Origin: Strongylocentrotus droebachiensis
Lineage: Eukaryota > Echinodermata > Echinoidea > Camarodonta > Strongylocentrotidae
NCBI GenBank assembly: GCA_035222895.1
Contig: JAVYIG010000874.1
Location: 124,001 to 188,000 of the forward strand
Direction of reading: 5' to 3'
DNA length: 64,000 bases
The notes beneath the pieces are model-generated. The model worked only from the letters and a program-made list of their open reading frames with translations, did no database searches and was not told the origin of the DNA. Shown piece by piece: positions 34,807 to 43,723 of the stretch. The translations under genes and the position numbers were made by a program. The stretch's first letter is position 1; every line of letters begins with the position of its first letter.

Positions 34807-34996
34807 ATTATCTTCAATGTATCTCCCTCTCCCCCCTCTCACTGTCATTCCCCGCTATACCTCTTTCTAACATGTTTTCTGCGTCTCTCCTTCTCTCTTA
34901 GGGACAGAACTATACATAGCTTCCGACGAACAGGATGACAATATTTTGGTTGCAAGTCTGAGAGCATCGCACTCCAAGTTCCGTATTTTTATCTGA
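22540..34996 (+). CDS. IL-1/IL-18-like beta-trefoil protein, eight exons, 414 residues
   Basis: Exons: 22540-22842, 25991-26154, 29751-29859, 30421-30478, 31187-31402, 32964-33145, 33464-33581, 34902-34996. All introns are GT/AG and the exon phases join exactly into one frame ending in TGA. Residues 1-101: N-myristoylation signal (Gly2, Ser6, Lys7-8) plus a disordered polar region. Residues 102-250: unrecognised, with WLFAFHL at 202-208. Residues about 250-414: by eye like an IL-1/IL-18 trefoil, with TVTINKY...TPVSI (285-306), CDKDGKSTCIEAVDV (324-338), FFIQSF (363-368) and FKAANTDEGTELYIASDEQ (376-394), ending SKFRIFI. An acidic Ser/Asp loop at 311-327 replaces a trefoil loop. There is no signal peptide, as in many IL-1 relatives. 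The gene structure is well supported. The family call comes from remembered sequences, without a search. FGF-like or another trefoil is the main alternative. Confidence 0.7.
22843..25324. other. Intron 1 (short form), no gene seen
   Basis: It contains the paralogous hairpin (23126-23147), a poly-C run (23297-23313), SINE-tail-like sequence at about 24250-24300 (TTTATATAGCGCCTTTGCAT), a perfect 24-bp hairpin (24361-24424), a poly-G run (24826-24838) and a (CA)n tract from 25262. A single AAGTTTACACTACACACA at about 23924 resembles the monomer of the minisatellite downstream. Confidence 0.55.
24361..24424. repeat. Perfect hairpin, 24-bp stem, 16-base loop
   Basis: Arms 24361-24384 and 24401-24424 are exact complements, starting ATGTAAAAATGTGTAGAACA. 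The loop is TCACATGCATATTATT. It could be a tiny foldback element or a precursor-like hairpin in the intron transcript. Confidence 0.8.
25325..25863. repeat. 34-35-bp minisatellite with alternating variants
   Basis: The monomer is roughly AAGAAAGGAAGTTTACACTA plus CACACATACACTC. Monomers ending CTCGAG and CTCAAG alternate strictly, giving a higher-order period near 69 bp over about 15 monomers. It lies in intron 1 and ends 127 bp before exon 2. A poly-C run (25908-25921) follows. Confidence 0.9.
25991..26154 (+). CDS. Exon 2 of the IL-1-like gene
   Basis: Acceptor TTACATTTTCAG, donor GAG|GTAAAT, phase 0 in and 2 out. Encodes residues 102-155 and two bases of 156: GLAFQEIFVQYIPGKPHAL, then FGALLYSR and GTGLARIVGLR. 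A second AG at 26019-26020 could act as an alternative in-frame acceptor removing ten residues. Confidence 0.75.
26436..27930. mobile_element. TIR element with inward-facing subterminal repeats, host of a MITE
   Basis: Ends TATAGGATTTCCCGGCCAAA and the complement at 27911-27930 extend to about 38 bp of imperfect inverted repeat, including CGCGAGCTTGTCATTC and GAATGACAAACTCGCG. The left half carries many ATTCAAATT-like motifs and the right half many AATTTGAAT-like motifs in the opposite sense. A family A MITE is nested at 26889-27276. No transposase is seen. It lies in intron 2. Confidence 0.75.
26889..27276. mobile_element. TTAA-flanked MITE, family A, copy 4
   Basis: TTAA at both borders, inverted ends AGATATAGTTGAGTTCTGG and CCAGAACTCAACCTTCTCT, nested inside the larger TIR element. 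The interior matches copies at 19887 and 12658 in reverse. Confidence 0.9.
27998..28150. mobile_element. DNA element fragment starting CAGTGCGTCCC
   Basis: Starts CAGTGCGTCCCAGGAAAAAC and matches, in reverse, the pieces at 21030-21124 and 21635-21687. The far end is not resolved; no inverted partner is found. Confidence 0.55.
28694..29165. repeat. Tandem foldback repeat, about 180 bp, 2.6 copies
   Basis: Monomers start at 28694, 28874 and 29049. Each contains near-inverted ends (GTGGGATCTC and GATCCCCAC), GTCACG paired with CGTGAC, and the palindrome CCCCAGGTCCCTGGGG at the middle. So each monomer is itself a foldback of about 115 bp plus a spacer. A 4-bp TAAC is missing from the spacer before the third monomer here, but present in unit 2. 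It lies in intron 2, 590 bp before exon 3. Confidence 0.85.
29166..29750. other. End of intron 2, no gene seen
   Basis: The stretch 29390-29660 is more GC-rich than its surroundings and has a 68-residue minus-strand frame without recognisable motif. It could be a regulatory patch, but there is no direct evidence. Confidence 0.4.
29751..29859 (+). CDS. Exon 3 of the IL-1-like gene
   Basis: Acceptor CTCTTTGCAG, donor TTG|GTAAGA, phase 2 in and 0 out. Encodes residues 156-192, including NHDELISINNPQ and AVLECFSDIGTQIGL. Confidence 0.75.
29860..30420. other. Intron 3 with (ATT)n low-complexity sequence
   Basis: 29930-30160 is a degenerate ATT/ATC repeat. The Ile-rich minus-strand frame there is an artefact of this repeat. 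Confidence 0.7.
30421..30478 (+). CDS. Exon 4 of the IL-1-like gene
   Basis: 58 bp, acceptor CAAAATTTAG, donor AAGG|GTATTT, phase 0 in and 1 out. Encodes VIKRKQEETWLFAFHLNEK. A decayed paralog lies at 14835-14890. Confidence 0.75.
30479..31186. other. Intron 4, no gene seen
   Basis: Holds a 103-residue frame (30782-31093) with no recognisable motif, and an ATATAGCGCTTTCATGATGA block at about 31077 like a SINE or LINE tail. A (CA)n-like stretch precedes the exon 5 acceptor. Confidence 0.45.
31187..31402 (+). CDS. Exon 5 of the IL-1-like gene
   Basis: Acceptor TTTCGATTGCAG, donor ATAA|GTACGT, phase 1 in and 1 out. Encodes residues 212-283, from NRPVVENIFRRQLPSEILEN to DKATYVRRI. The likely first trefoil strands (SLQVQMILPQ) begin in this exon. 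Confidence 0.75.
31434..31993. mobile_element. TTAA-flanked MITE, family B, copy 2 (intron 5)
   Basis: Ends AGGGATAGTTGAGTTCTG and CAGAACTCAACTATCCCT are perfect inverses, flanked by TTAA at 31434-31437 and 31990-31993. It starts only 31 bp after the exon 5 donor. Confidence 0.9.
32189..32369. repeat. Interspersed repeat, family D, second copy (intron 5)
   Basis: Matches 20440-20612, best over 32222-32369. Flanking intron sequence to 32963 holds no supportable gene. Confidence 0.65.
32964..33145 (+). CDS. Exon 6 of the IL-1-like gene
   Basis: Acceptor CTTCTTGTCGGCAG, donor GTC|GTAAGT, phase 1 in and 0 out. Only this acceptor keeps the frame; the AG two bases later leads to an early stop. 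Encodes residues 284-344 with TVTINKYTRIDGSEDDGTPV, an acidic Ser/Asp run (311-327) and STCIEAVDVGPLSVV. An (ATC)n repeat follows in the intron. Confidence 0.78.
33464..33581 (+). CDS. Exon 7 of the IL-1-like gene
   Basis: Acceptor TTGATTCGACAG, donor GAAG|GTGAAT, phase 0 in and 1 out. Encodes residues 345-383 with MTRRRIPIPQNNKFFIQSF. A (GT)n run at 33600-33660 follows the donor. Confidence 0.75.
33582..34901. other. Intron 7, no gene seen
   Basis: Contains (GT)n, a poly-G run at 33755-33766, a CT-rich pyrimidine tract (34660-34900, including (CT)n at 34780-34806) leading into the exon 8 acceptor, and chance frames only. Confidence 0.6.
34902..34996 (+). CDS. Exon 8 of the IL-1-like gene, with stop codon
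   Basis: Acceptor CTTCTCTCTTAG, phase 1 in. Encodes GTELYIASDEQDDNILVASL and ends SKFRIFI followed by TGA at 34994-34996. The predicted last two trefoil strands are here. Confidence 0.78.
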
Positions 34997-35844
34997 CGGC
35001 AATGTTCTGAAAACAAGAGAAGATTTTCTCAAACTATTCAAAGCCCGAGACAGCTAAATCCACAATCAATCAGAGCGTCTTTAATAGTTGGAAACAAATA
35101 CATCAACTATTACTCTACGGCCAAAAGCTTACGCTGACTAACTAACCCTTGGCCTTTACTATAGCTATTGACCCTTAGTGCCAGGGGCGGCGATTTCTTT
35201 TCATGACCGGGTTGGGGGGGGGGGGCGAAATGCGAGGGAACTCTGTATTCCGTTGGTATCACGGTGATACCAACGGAATACAGATTTTTTAAAATTATTT
35301 TCTTGTACATTTTGAAGGATGTTATGAGAGGAAGCGTATAGCGACCGAGCGAGAAGGATTTTGCATGTTCATTAGTCTAAACGTTGCACACTTGGTCCCT
35401 CCACAGCCTATAAGTGTGTTGCACTTTTTGTTACCGTTTTTTTCAAATCTTACGGGGGGGGGGGCACTATCCCCCGAAAAAAAGTTGAAGGGGGGACGTT
35501 GAATAACCCTCCTGATTATCAAATCAGTCAACTCGAACAATAATGACTTATTAATCATTTAATGAACCTAAATATATCTTGTTCAAATAATTACACATAC
35601 ATAGTAGCCAACTGAAGCTTTAATATTCATGCTTACATGTTATAAGGGTAATTTAATGTACGTTGGCGTAAATCTTGCGTGTTTGACGATTCTGCTTTGT
35701 TTGTTTTTCACCGCTCTAACTCAACAATATTCACATTTAATTGTATCTGTTAATGTCATCTGTATATCCAATGTACATACATATTGTTGTGTTTGTTTAA
35801 TATAATTAGCCGAATAATTTTGTAAATTCATGGGACTACATTTA
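34997..35844. other. 3' flank of the gene, no canonical AATAAA seen
   Basis: I find no AATAAA up to 35844. The stretch carries a perfect 41-bp palindrome (35243-35283) and poly-G runs (about 35214-35225 and 35454-35464). No further gene is supported. Confidence 0.5.
35243..35283. repeat. Perfect 41-bp palindrome, 20-bp arms and one central base
   Basis: Arms 35243-35262 and 35264-35283 are exact complements, starting CTGTATTCCGTTGGTATCAC. It lies 247 bp after the stop codon and would form a hairpin in a 3' UTR or a cruciform in DNA. The unit 2 counterpart is outside the window. Confidence 0.85.
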
Positions 35845-36076
35845 ACTTACACTAATGTTCTTTGTAGACCCCTCCACATTTCCCCATGGGTTTGTTGTTC
35901 TAGTTCTCAATCTGTTCATCTGTTCACCATTCTCTGTAATTTGTTTATCAAATCTCAAATCAAAGAAAGTATCTATCACAAACTCGAAAAATTTGTAGAA
36001 TATAAATGAATGAATAAATGAATGAATGATAATAGAATATTTGATAAAGATAAGAAAATTTTAAAGAATTGGACGT
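35845..36076. repeat. Left flank of minisatellite array 2 (paralog of 1-225)
   Basis: Aligns with 1-225 with roughly 10% differences. It marks the end of unit 1. Confidence 0.75.
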
Positions 36077-36889
36077 TATACAAGTGTGTAGAAGGTAATA
36101 TACAAGTGTGTAGAAGGTAATTTACAAGTGTGTAGAAGGTAATACACAAGTGTGTAAAAGGTAATATACAAGTGTGTAAAAGGTAATATACAAGTGTGTA
36201 GAAGCTAATATACAAGTGTGTAGAAGGTAATATATAAGTGTGTAGAAGGTAATTTACAAGTGTGTAGAAGGTAATTTACAAGTGTGTAGAAGGTAATATA
36301 CAAGTGTGCAGAAGGTAATTTACAAGTATGTAGAAGGTAATATACAAGTGTGCAGAAGGTAATATACAAGTGTGCAGAAGGTAATATACAAGTGTGTAGA
36401 TGGTAATACACAAGTGTGTAAAAGGTAATATACAAGTGTGTAAAAGGTAATATACAAGTGTGTAGAAGCTAATATACAAGTGTGTAGAAGGTAATATATA
36501 AGTGTGTAGAAGGTAATTTACAAGGGTGTAGAAGGTAATTTACAAGTGTGTAGAAGGTAATATACAAGTGTGCAGAAGGTAATTTACAAGTATGTAGAAG
36601 GTAATATACAAGTGTGCAGAAGGTAATATACAAGTGTGCAGAAGGTAATATACAAGTGTGTAGATGGTAATACACAAGTGTGTAAAAGGTAATATACAAG
36701 TGTGTAAAAGGTAATATACAAGTGTGCAGAAGGTAATATACAAGTGTGCAGAAGGTAATTTACAAGTGTGTAGAAGGTAATACACAAGTGTGTAAAAGGT
36801 AATATACAAGTGTGTAAAAGGTAATATACAAGTGTGTAGAAGGTAATATACAAGTGTGTAGAAGGTAATATACAAGTGTGTAGAAGGTA
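36077..36889. repeat. 22-bp minisatellite, array 2
   Basis: About 37 monomers of the same 22-bp repeat, shorter than array 1 and without the transposon. It has its own variants (GTGTGCAG, GTGTGTAAAAGG, GTAGATGG). A 12-monomer, 264-bp higher-order repeat is seen: the block from about 36203 recurs from about 36467. Confidence 0.95.
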
Positions 36890-36973
36890 AATTAAGAATG
36901 CCACTCCCAGGTCAATGCGTTAGAAGAATAAATACTGCGCATGACTAGCTTTAGGATTGTACAATTGCACTTG

Positions 36974-37348
36974 TTAAAGATAAAGGTGAGTTATGGTCAT
37001 CCAATTGCATTGTGAAAGAAAAAGTTGATCATGTAGCATATAAGTATTGGTGTGTACTGCAAAGTTCTAAGGTCATCAAAATATAAATATAAATTTGGCC
37101 CAGTCTTGGTAAAGTAACAAGCACTGTACACAGAAAGACGAATATGGGATTACACAAATGGTGTCGGGGTTACTAACCTTAATTTCCTAATCTGTTTATG
37201 CTCATTACTCAGCCAGTATACATTTTCTACCAAAATTGTTTGGCAAATGACATTTATTTGTATTCTTGAACATTCAGTGAAAGTTTCGTTTGATTCTGTG
37301 AGAATTCTTTTTTTTTTTTTTTTTACCAGAACCCACCTTTATCTTTAA
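36974..37348. mobile_element. TTAA-flanked MITE, family A, copy 1 (unit 2)
   Basis: Same element as 2945-3319, with TTAA at both borders. Confidence 0.85.
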
Positions 37349-38048
37349 AAGTTACGAAAGTGATATCAAACTAGACTTAAAATGTACATATGAAATAAAC
37401 ATCGGAAGAATACTTAAAAAATGTCACAGTGTCATCACTCACTCTTTCTGTCAAATATATTCAAGAAAAGCACTTAACTTTGATTACGTGAATTGATGAA
37501 ATAAATGTGGTGGCCTTTTTTGTGTTAAACGTTCAGTTGTTGCGTTTGTTTTATTGATAGGTAAAAACTTAACTTAATGAAGTTATGGTGTTTTTTTGAG
37601 AGAGACAACTACGTCAGGCAACCAGGGGGATTAGTTAAAGATTATATGATGAATTGTCTACATGCGAACCTTTTACATGATACGTCTGGCATCATCATGT
37701 CTGTGGGTCCATGACCGACTTTAATATATAAAAAGTGAACAATCGTCAGCCTACCAGGGCCCTGCTTCCTCAAACGTATACCAATATAAAATTACAATAA
37801 TTTGTATACGCTACTGAAATCGTGGCATTCGATTGTCATAAAGCAAAATTTGTCATAGGAAGTTAGCATTTGTTATTGACAAAATGTTTTATGAAACAGG
37901 GTTCTGTATTCCGTGACAGTCTGTAGCCTTCGGCTCTAGAGCAGTATTACACACATTCGTCTTGCACAAAAGTATTAAAGTGAGGGAATGAATTGAATGT
38001 GTCAAATGAGATGCATTGCATACGCTTTTTTCAGAACCAAAGTCAAAT

Positions 38049-38084
<36 letters not shown>

Positions 38085-39305
38085 ACGTGTTCTTCGATAC
38101 TTGCCATTTGATATTTGATATGTGTGGCATGATTAATTTTGTTAGGGATGTTATCGGAATCTACAAAGACCGAATTAATAATCGGCCAAATCCCAATTGT
38201 TGTTATTCACACATCTCATCAGCATTACTTTGGCGCAAGTCGATTTTTGCACTCTCTTTAACAATTTTCTCCTGCTCATCCAGGCGTGAACACATACCAC
38301 ACACAACTGATACCAAATGATTTGGGATAAAACATTCTTTTATAAGATGTATACTAACTTACTGTTCACAGATGATTTTTATAATATTTAGCAATTTTCT
38401 AGATGTAACCTGTGTTTTTTTTACTCACACTGTAGAGTAGTTTGCGGTCAAAGTTGGATGTCCCTTTAATGCACAGGTCAATAAATAAATAACACGCTTC
38501 TACTATGTACAGTCCTTCTCCAATTCATGTAATTATATTGAAATGGATAACTTTAAGATTTGTCAGCATCTTTATATAAAAAATAAAACAAATCATTTTT
38601 TAAATCATTTTAATTTAAAAAGTTTTCGGAGACAAGTAAAATAATACAGACAGGAACATGCAAATCAATCTAGACTATAGAAATGTGTTTGGCATTGATA
38701 TTAAAGTAATTAACACACTTATATCTAAAACTTGGAAAATAGTTGTTTAATATCATTCCAAACCATTTATTCATCCAAATCCATCTTTAGTTGTTCAAAT
38801 CTTCATCCATTCATTTGTTTATTTGTTAATTTGTTTGTTATTTCTATTCATTCGAATTTTTTTCAGGTGAAAAAAATGTCTAAATAATCTTTAAATCAAG
38901 TTCATGTATAATTTAATCTACAACCCAGCGTAAGAACCACTGTAGCACATAATACTTTAATTACAAAAGTTAAATATCTATCAATCGATTCAAGGTAACC
39001 AATTCAATCAAATTAACTCTTCCATAAGTCCCAAATTCATGACTATGCCTTTGTGAAGCGATTTGATACGAATGCTTTCATTCACCTGTTACAAATAATG
39101 TACCCAACAAGTTGAAACATTGTCATAGCATCTCTTTTTATAAAAGGATTGTTTTTGTAAATGGTTTATTCTTGAAAGATTAAGTTTTATATTCTCAGAA
39201 CTTTAGCTTGATTCATCTTAAGGGTCACAAAAATTACAATTATTTTATTAAATTACATAAGAAGAATTAGTCCAAGTCTATAGGCGACAGTGTATATATG
39301 TATCT
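37349..39305. other. Gene-free AT-rich stretch (unit 2)
   Basis: Counterpart of 3320-5270. The (CA)n at about 38051-38087 is a few repeats longer than in unit 1. No gene seen. Confidence 0.6.
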
Positions 39306-39306
39306 A

Positions 39307-39675
39307 TTACATATATTTTACGAAAGGCGTCATTAGAGGGACATTTGGAGTGAAAATTTTAGTCATTAAGTAGACATTGTCATTAGGAGGACAATATAGT
39401 GTCCTGTTAACGTTTGTTACGGTTTATTTCTCATAGAAGGCCCAATTTGTTTATATATCTCTCTATATATATGTAATTACAATAAAAGCGTCATTGGAGG
39501 GACATTTGGAGTGAAAAAATGTGTCATTAAGTAGACATTAGGGTTAGAGTTAGAGTTAGGGTTAGGGTTAGGGTTAAGGTTAGGTTTAGGGTTAAGTTTT
39601 AGGGTTAGGGTTAGGATTTTTATGATGTCCACTTAATGTACCATGTAGGGTTATATATATATATATATATATATA
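39307..39675. repeat. Repeat with telomere-like tract (unit 2)
   Basis: Counterpart of 5272-5640; the degenerate (TTAGGG)n lies at 39538-39615. Confidence 0.6.
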
Positions 39676-41905
39676 CATTTCAATATATAACTAGTTCATT
39701 CAACGTTACTTAAGCCTATTCGTGTTTGATTATTTTGTTTTACTACTCTGAGATTAATTGAATATATTCGTACCGTTTTTATTGATGCATTGACATAATA
39801 TCAGTTTTTGTTTCTATGATTGTGTTTTTCTAATATTTCCTACACTTTCTTTGCTTTGTGGTTGCATTTGTATGTTTCCAACCTATTCTTCATGATAATG
39901 TATTTTATATTTGCTTATATGTTGTTTTTTTTTATTTCATCAATATTGTCATCGGGAATGCAGCCTTGTATGGATATTTTAAAGTCTGAATAAATACACA
40001 TATAAACACAAATTTGTCATAGTGATTATTGAATACATGACTTCTCCGAAAAGATTTGCTGCAAACTATACTTTCCTAATAGAGGGAGAATGAACAAATC
40101 ACCGTTTAAAGATTCAAGATTTGTTAATACGCTAACGATAACAATGGTATTTAATTCATAATAACGAGGTTCAGTTTTTTTTTGCCGGATTTATTTGTTC
40201 CCCTAAAATTAGAGGTCACTTGCTTATGACTGTGTGTTTTTTGTTTTCTAAATTCTGCGAAGCATCTAAGTATATTTGGTATAGGTCACGCAATATTGAA
40301 TATTTCTCACTTCGTTTTACCATTGACATAAATTACATTCCAACCATAATTAACAACTGTCAACTACTCTCAAGAATGCAAAAATATCCGAGAAGTAGCC
40401 AGAAGAAAGTGTGAATAAAATTGGGCAAAAATAAGAAAATAACAATAAAATAAAACATTGCAATTGCTATACGAATGGGCACCTTCAATTATCTGCCTCG
40501 CTAACGCCACTTTGATGTAGTGCCGCAAGGAAGAAGGCACTTGTGAGAAAAACATTTATTACTTCTTTTGTACACGGCAAACGTGAATGTTTTCCGTGCA
40601 TACGTCACAATCAACTGACCAAAGTGGTGCCCTTCTTACATTCGCATATTTAGTTCATACAGGTGATTCAGAGGCATATTGTGTGTGATCAAATCTGTAC
40701 GATGGTTCACTTGGACAGCACCCTCTCCATTTTCATGTTATGCTCAATATAAGGTTGTGTACATTCACATTTTATTTGTCAACTTGTCAACGAAATATTG
40801 CATACTATACTCGGGTAACAATGCATGACTTAAATTGATTTAGTACCTTTTGGAACCGAAATTATTTTAAATGCCATTTATAAACTTCTCTTTTGGAAAT
40901 TCAGCTCTTTGGAAGTGTCAGTGTATGAGGCTACTGATAATGTGTAGGTAATATGGCTTTCGTGATAATTTGGCATGAACACAGTACTTTAGCAGATAAT
41001 ATGCTTCTACTAATTATCGTTTTTTATGTATGAAAAACGGACATTTTCCGTAAAAAGTACACATATCTCACGTATTCGCGCAACTCCGGTCACAAACGAT
41101 GCATCCTCGTTGCAATGTAATTGACACATGAACTTAGATGTATGGGAGCATAAACAAAATTACCCGGTGATTTTCACTTTGCCCTGGGTTCCCCTACATT
41201 AATGCAAACATTTAAAAAAAATAAAAAATGGGTGTAGTACCTTTTGGAACCAAGCTCTGCATTTGATCCAGTTGTTATCAATTTATCCATTTTTTATTTA
41301 TTTGTTTGATATTATTTTATTTCTGCATTTTTCCAAATATAATATAACTGAATAACAAAGAACATATAAATGTAAGGTATAATACATCATATACAAACAA
41401 TAATTTCTTCATGTCAAAATGGTTTTTTTACATATTATTACAAGAAAATTTACATACAATAAAGAAACTTAATATTTCCATAACATATTATCATAAATTT
41501 AAAGTATTATCCAAACTATTCAGTTGGAAAAGTGCAGGAGACCGCAATCATAAGCAAAGCTTGACAAGGATGGCGGCCTCGAAAAACAAAACAAAAACAT
41601 AAAATCTTAAGGTAAAACTTAAAATGAAAAAGTGTTTAAACGATCTTTATATCAGACCCACGGTTTAATTTTAAAAATCTCTCTGAATAATCGCTTAAAT
41701 ACTTCTTTAACAACATAGATATTGCTAAAATAATGAAATATACTATCTTTGTATTATTGTTTCTCTTTTCTTCCCCATGTCTTAGAAATTGATAATGTCT
41801 GTCGTTAAAAACCTAATAACAAGTATTTTAAAAGGTTTTGTAAGAATGAATGAAGGGGAATTAATTTCAAGATTAGATAGTAAATTATGTCTGTGTGTTT
41901 TTTTA
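39675..41905. repeat. Module X, copy 1 (unit 2)
   Basis: Counterpart of 5640-7870, with single-base differences at about 40193 and 40223 and at 40998. Confidence 0.7.
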
Positions 41906-42074
41906 TCCGGTGACTGAAATAGTTTGCTCTGAATAGGTCAGTACTGGAGTCAAATTTAAATAAAAATAAGAGGAAACATCAATGCATACATGAATCAATT
42001 TCTGTAACGCAGTATGCCAGAGTACAAAGGTTAACTCCGTTTACATTAAGTTTCATTGCTTGCCTGTGGGGGTG

Positions 42075-42710
42075 GGAGGGGGTTGAGGAAAAGGGGAGTG
42101 AAAAAAAGTGTAATTGGTAGGAGGAGAGAGAGAGAAAGAGAGAGAGAGAGAGATATTTAAAAAAATACAGAGAAAGCGGGGAACATAGAAAGTTAAATAA
42201 GACAAGAAAGAGAGAGGGAGAAAGGGGGACAAGCAGACATAACAATATAAAGGAAGAGAGAGAGAGAGAGAGAGAAAGATAAAAGGGGAGAGAGACAAAA
42301 TAAAAAGGTGTGATTGCTAGGTGGTAGTTGGAGGGAGACAGAAAAAATCATAGAGAAAATACGAAAGGAAGAAGAGATGGGAAGAGGAGAGAACGAGAGA
42401 ACTGATAAAATAACGAGATGAGAAAGGAATACAAGAGCGAAATAGCTAATGGGAGAGAGAGAGAGGGGAAAGGGGAGAAGGGGTGGGGGAGGGTCCGGGA
42501 AAATAACAGACGTGCTACAAAGACATGCAGTAAAAAAAATAGAAAAACAGCAATGGATTTATATAATAGAAGAAAACAAATAAGAGAAGAAGTGATAGAG
42601 CAGCTGGGAGAGAGAGAGACGGAGAGAGACAGAGAGACAGAGAGAAAGAGACTTTTTTTAAAAGAGCAAGAGAGGAAATGCGTCGATAGCTAGAAAGGCT
42701 CGCACTATTT
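42075..42710. repeat. Polypurine tract (unit 2)
   Basis: Counterpart of 8040-8676, one base shorter in the A-run near 42160. Confidence 0.85.
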
Positions 42711-42753
42711 TATCTTCGACTTCCAAAATCAGAGCGTAGAAGCATAATTCACT

Positions 42754-43044
42754 ATGGGGGGAAAAGCATCGAAAAAGCGAAGTGCGGGATCTACAACCCG
42801 GCAGTCGGGGGTCGCTCCCAAAGTGGAACCGTTAGCGTCGGGTGATCAAAGTCAAGCTGGGCAGTCCACCAAGCCAGAGAGAGTTGATTCAAACACGCGT
42901 GGAGATTACACTGAGGGTTCCGAAGCTTCGACGCAGACAGAGCCGAAAGAAGTGGTCAAGGCGAGTAACGCACACGAGGAAGCCGCGGTTACAACCGCAA
43001 CAGAGAAGAAGACGCCCTGTGAACCTCATGATGGTGAAGAGATG
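42754..43044 (+). CDS. Alternative first exon 1a (unit 2)
   Basis: Identical in translation to 8720-9010: MGGKASKK start, 97 codons, ATG|GTAAGT donor in phase 0. Confidence 0.6.
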
Positions 43045-43329
43045 GTAAGTGGTAGGTCGACGAGTTTTAATTCTGTTAAGTCAGCACAAACATATTTCTC
43101 CTATGAACAGAGGAATACGCGGTGTAGGTGACCGCAACACGGCGGTAATCACCCCGGTAAAGTGCTGTTAAAACCGTAAGTGACCGGGAAGACCTTGTTT
43201 TCCTTCAATGCATGATGACCAATAACGGTAGAGTTTGTTTGTTTTCTTGTTTTATTGTCTGTTTGTTTAGATAGCCTGTGTATGTTTGTAAGTAAGCAAT
43301 CAAGAAACAGTAGTTGTGTGGAGTAATAA

Positions 43330-43351
43330 CACCGCGGTAAGAACCGCGGTG
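43330..43351. promoter_or_regulatory. GC-rich hairpin after exon 1a (unit 2)
   Basis: Identical to 9296-9317. Confidence 0.5.
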
Positions 43352-43723
43352 AATAGCTAAAGGCTCGAAGTTACAACCGAAACAAGTGAAGAGGGGGTGG
43401 TTTGTGATAGCGTTGAAAGTGTAATAGATATATTTCAATCTCTGTATTCACCAATAGCGATGAATACCTATAAATATATATACTCATATATTTATATCGC
43501 CCCCCACCCCTACCCTCACAGCCTCTCCATTGACGCTTTAGACTGGTAAGTAGAGTGCCTTTCCAAAGCTTCCAAAAGCGAGAGTATTTTAAACCCAACT
43601 TTTACCTTAAAGGGACTTGGTAACATTGTTCAGACTAGAGATAGTGGTGCTAAGGTAGTGAATGTCCCTCTAATGATGCCTTTAGTAAAATATATGTAAT
43701 ATATATACGTATATATATACGTA

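Larger units (their letters stand above)
2861..36889. repeat. Tandem 34-kb segmental duplication, unit 1
   Basis: Position 2861 corresponds to 36890, and the correspondence continues to the window end (29967 corresponds to 64000). The offset drifts only between 34,029 and 34,035 because of microsatellite and homopolymer lengths. The unit contains one complete eight-exon gene, an extra first exon, decayed exon copies and all the repeats listed here. Scattered substitutions are rare (examples: near 6158, 6188, 6964, 10344, 11255, 13977, 22110, 26096). Confidence 0.95.
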
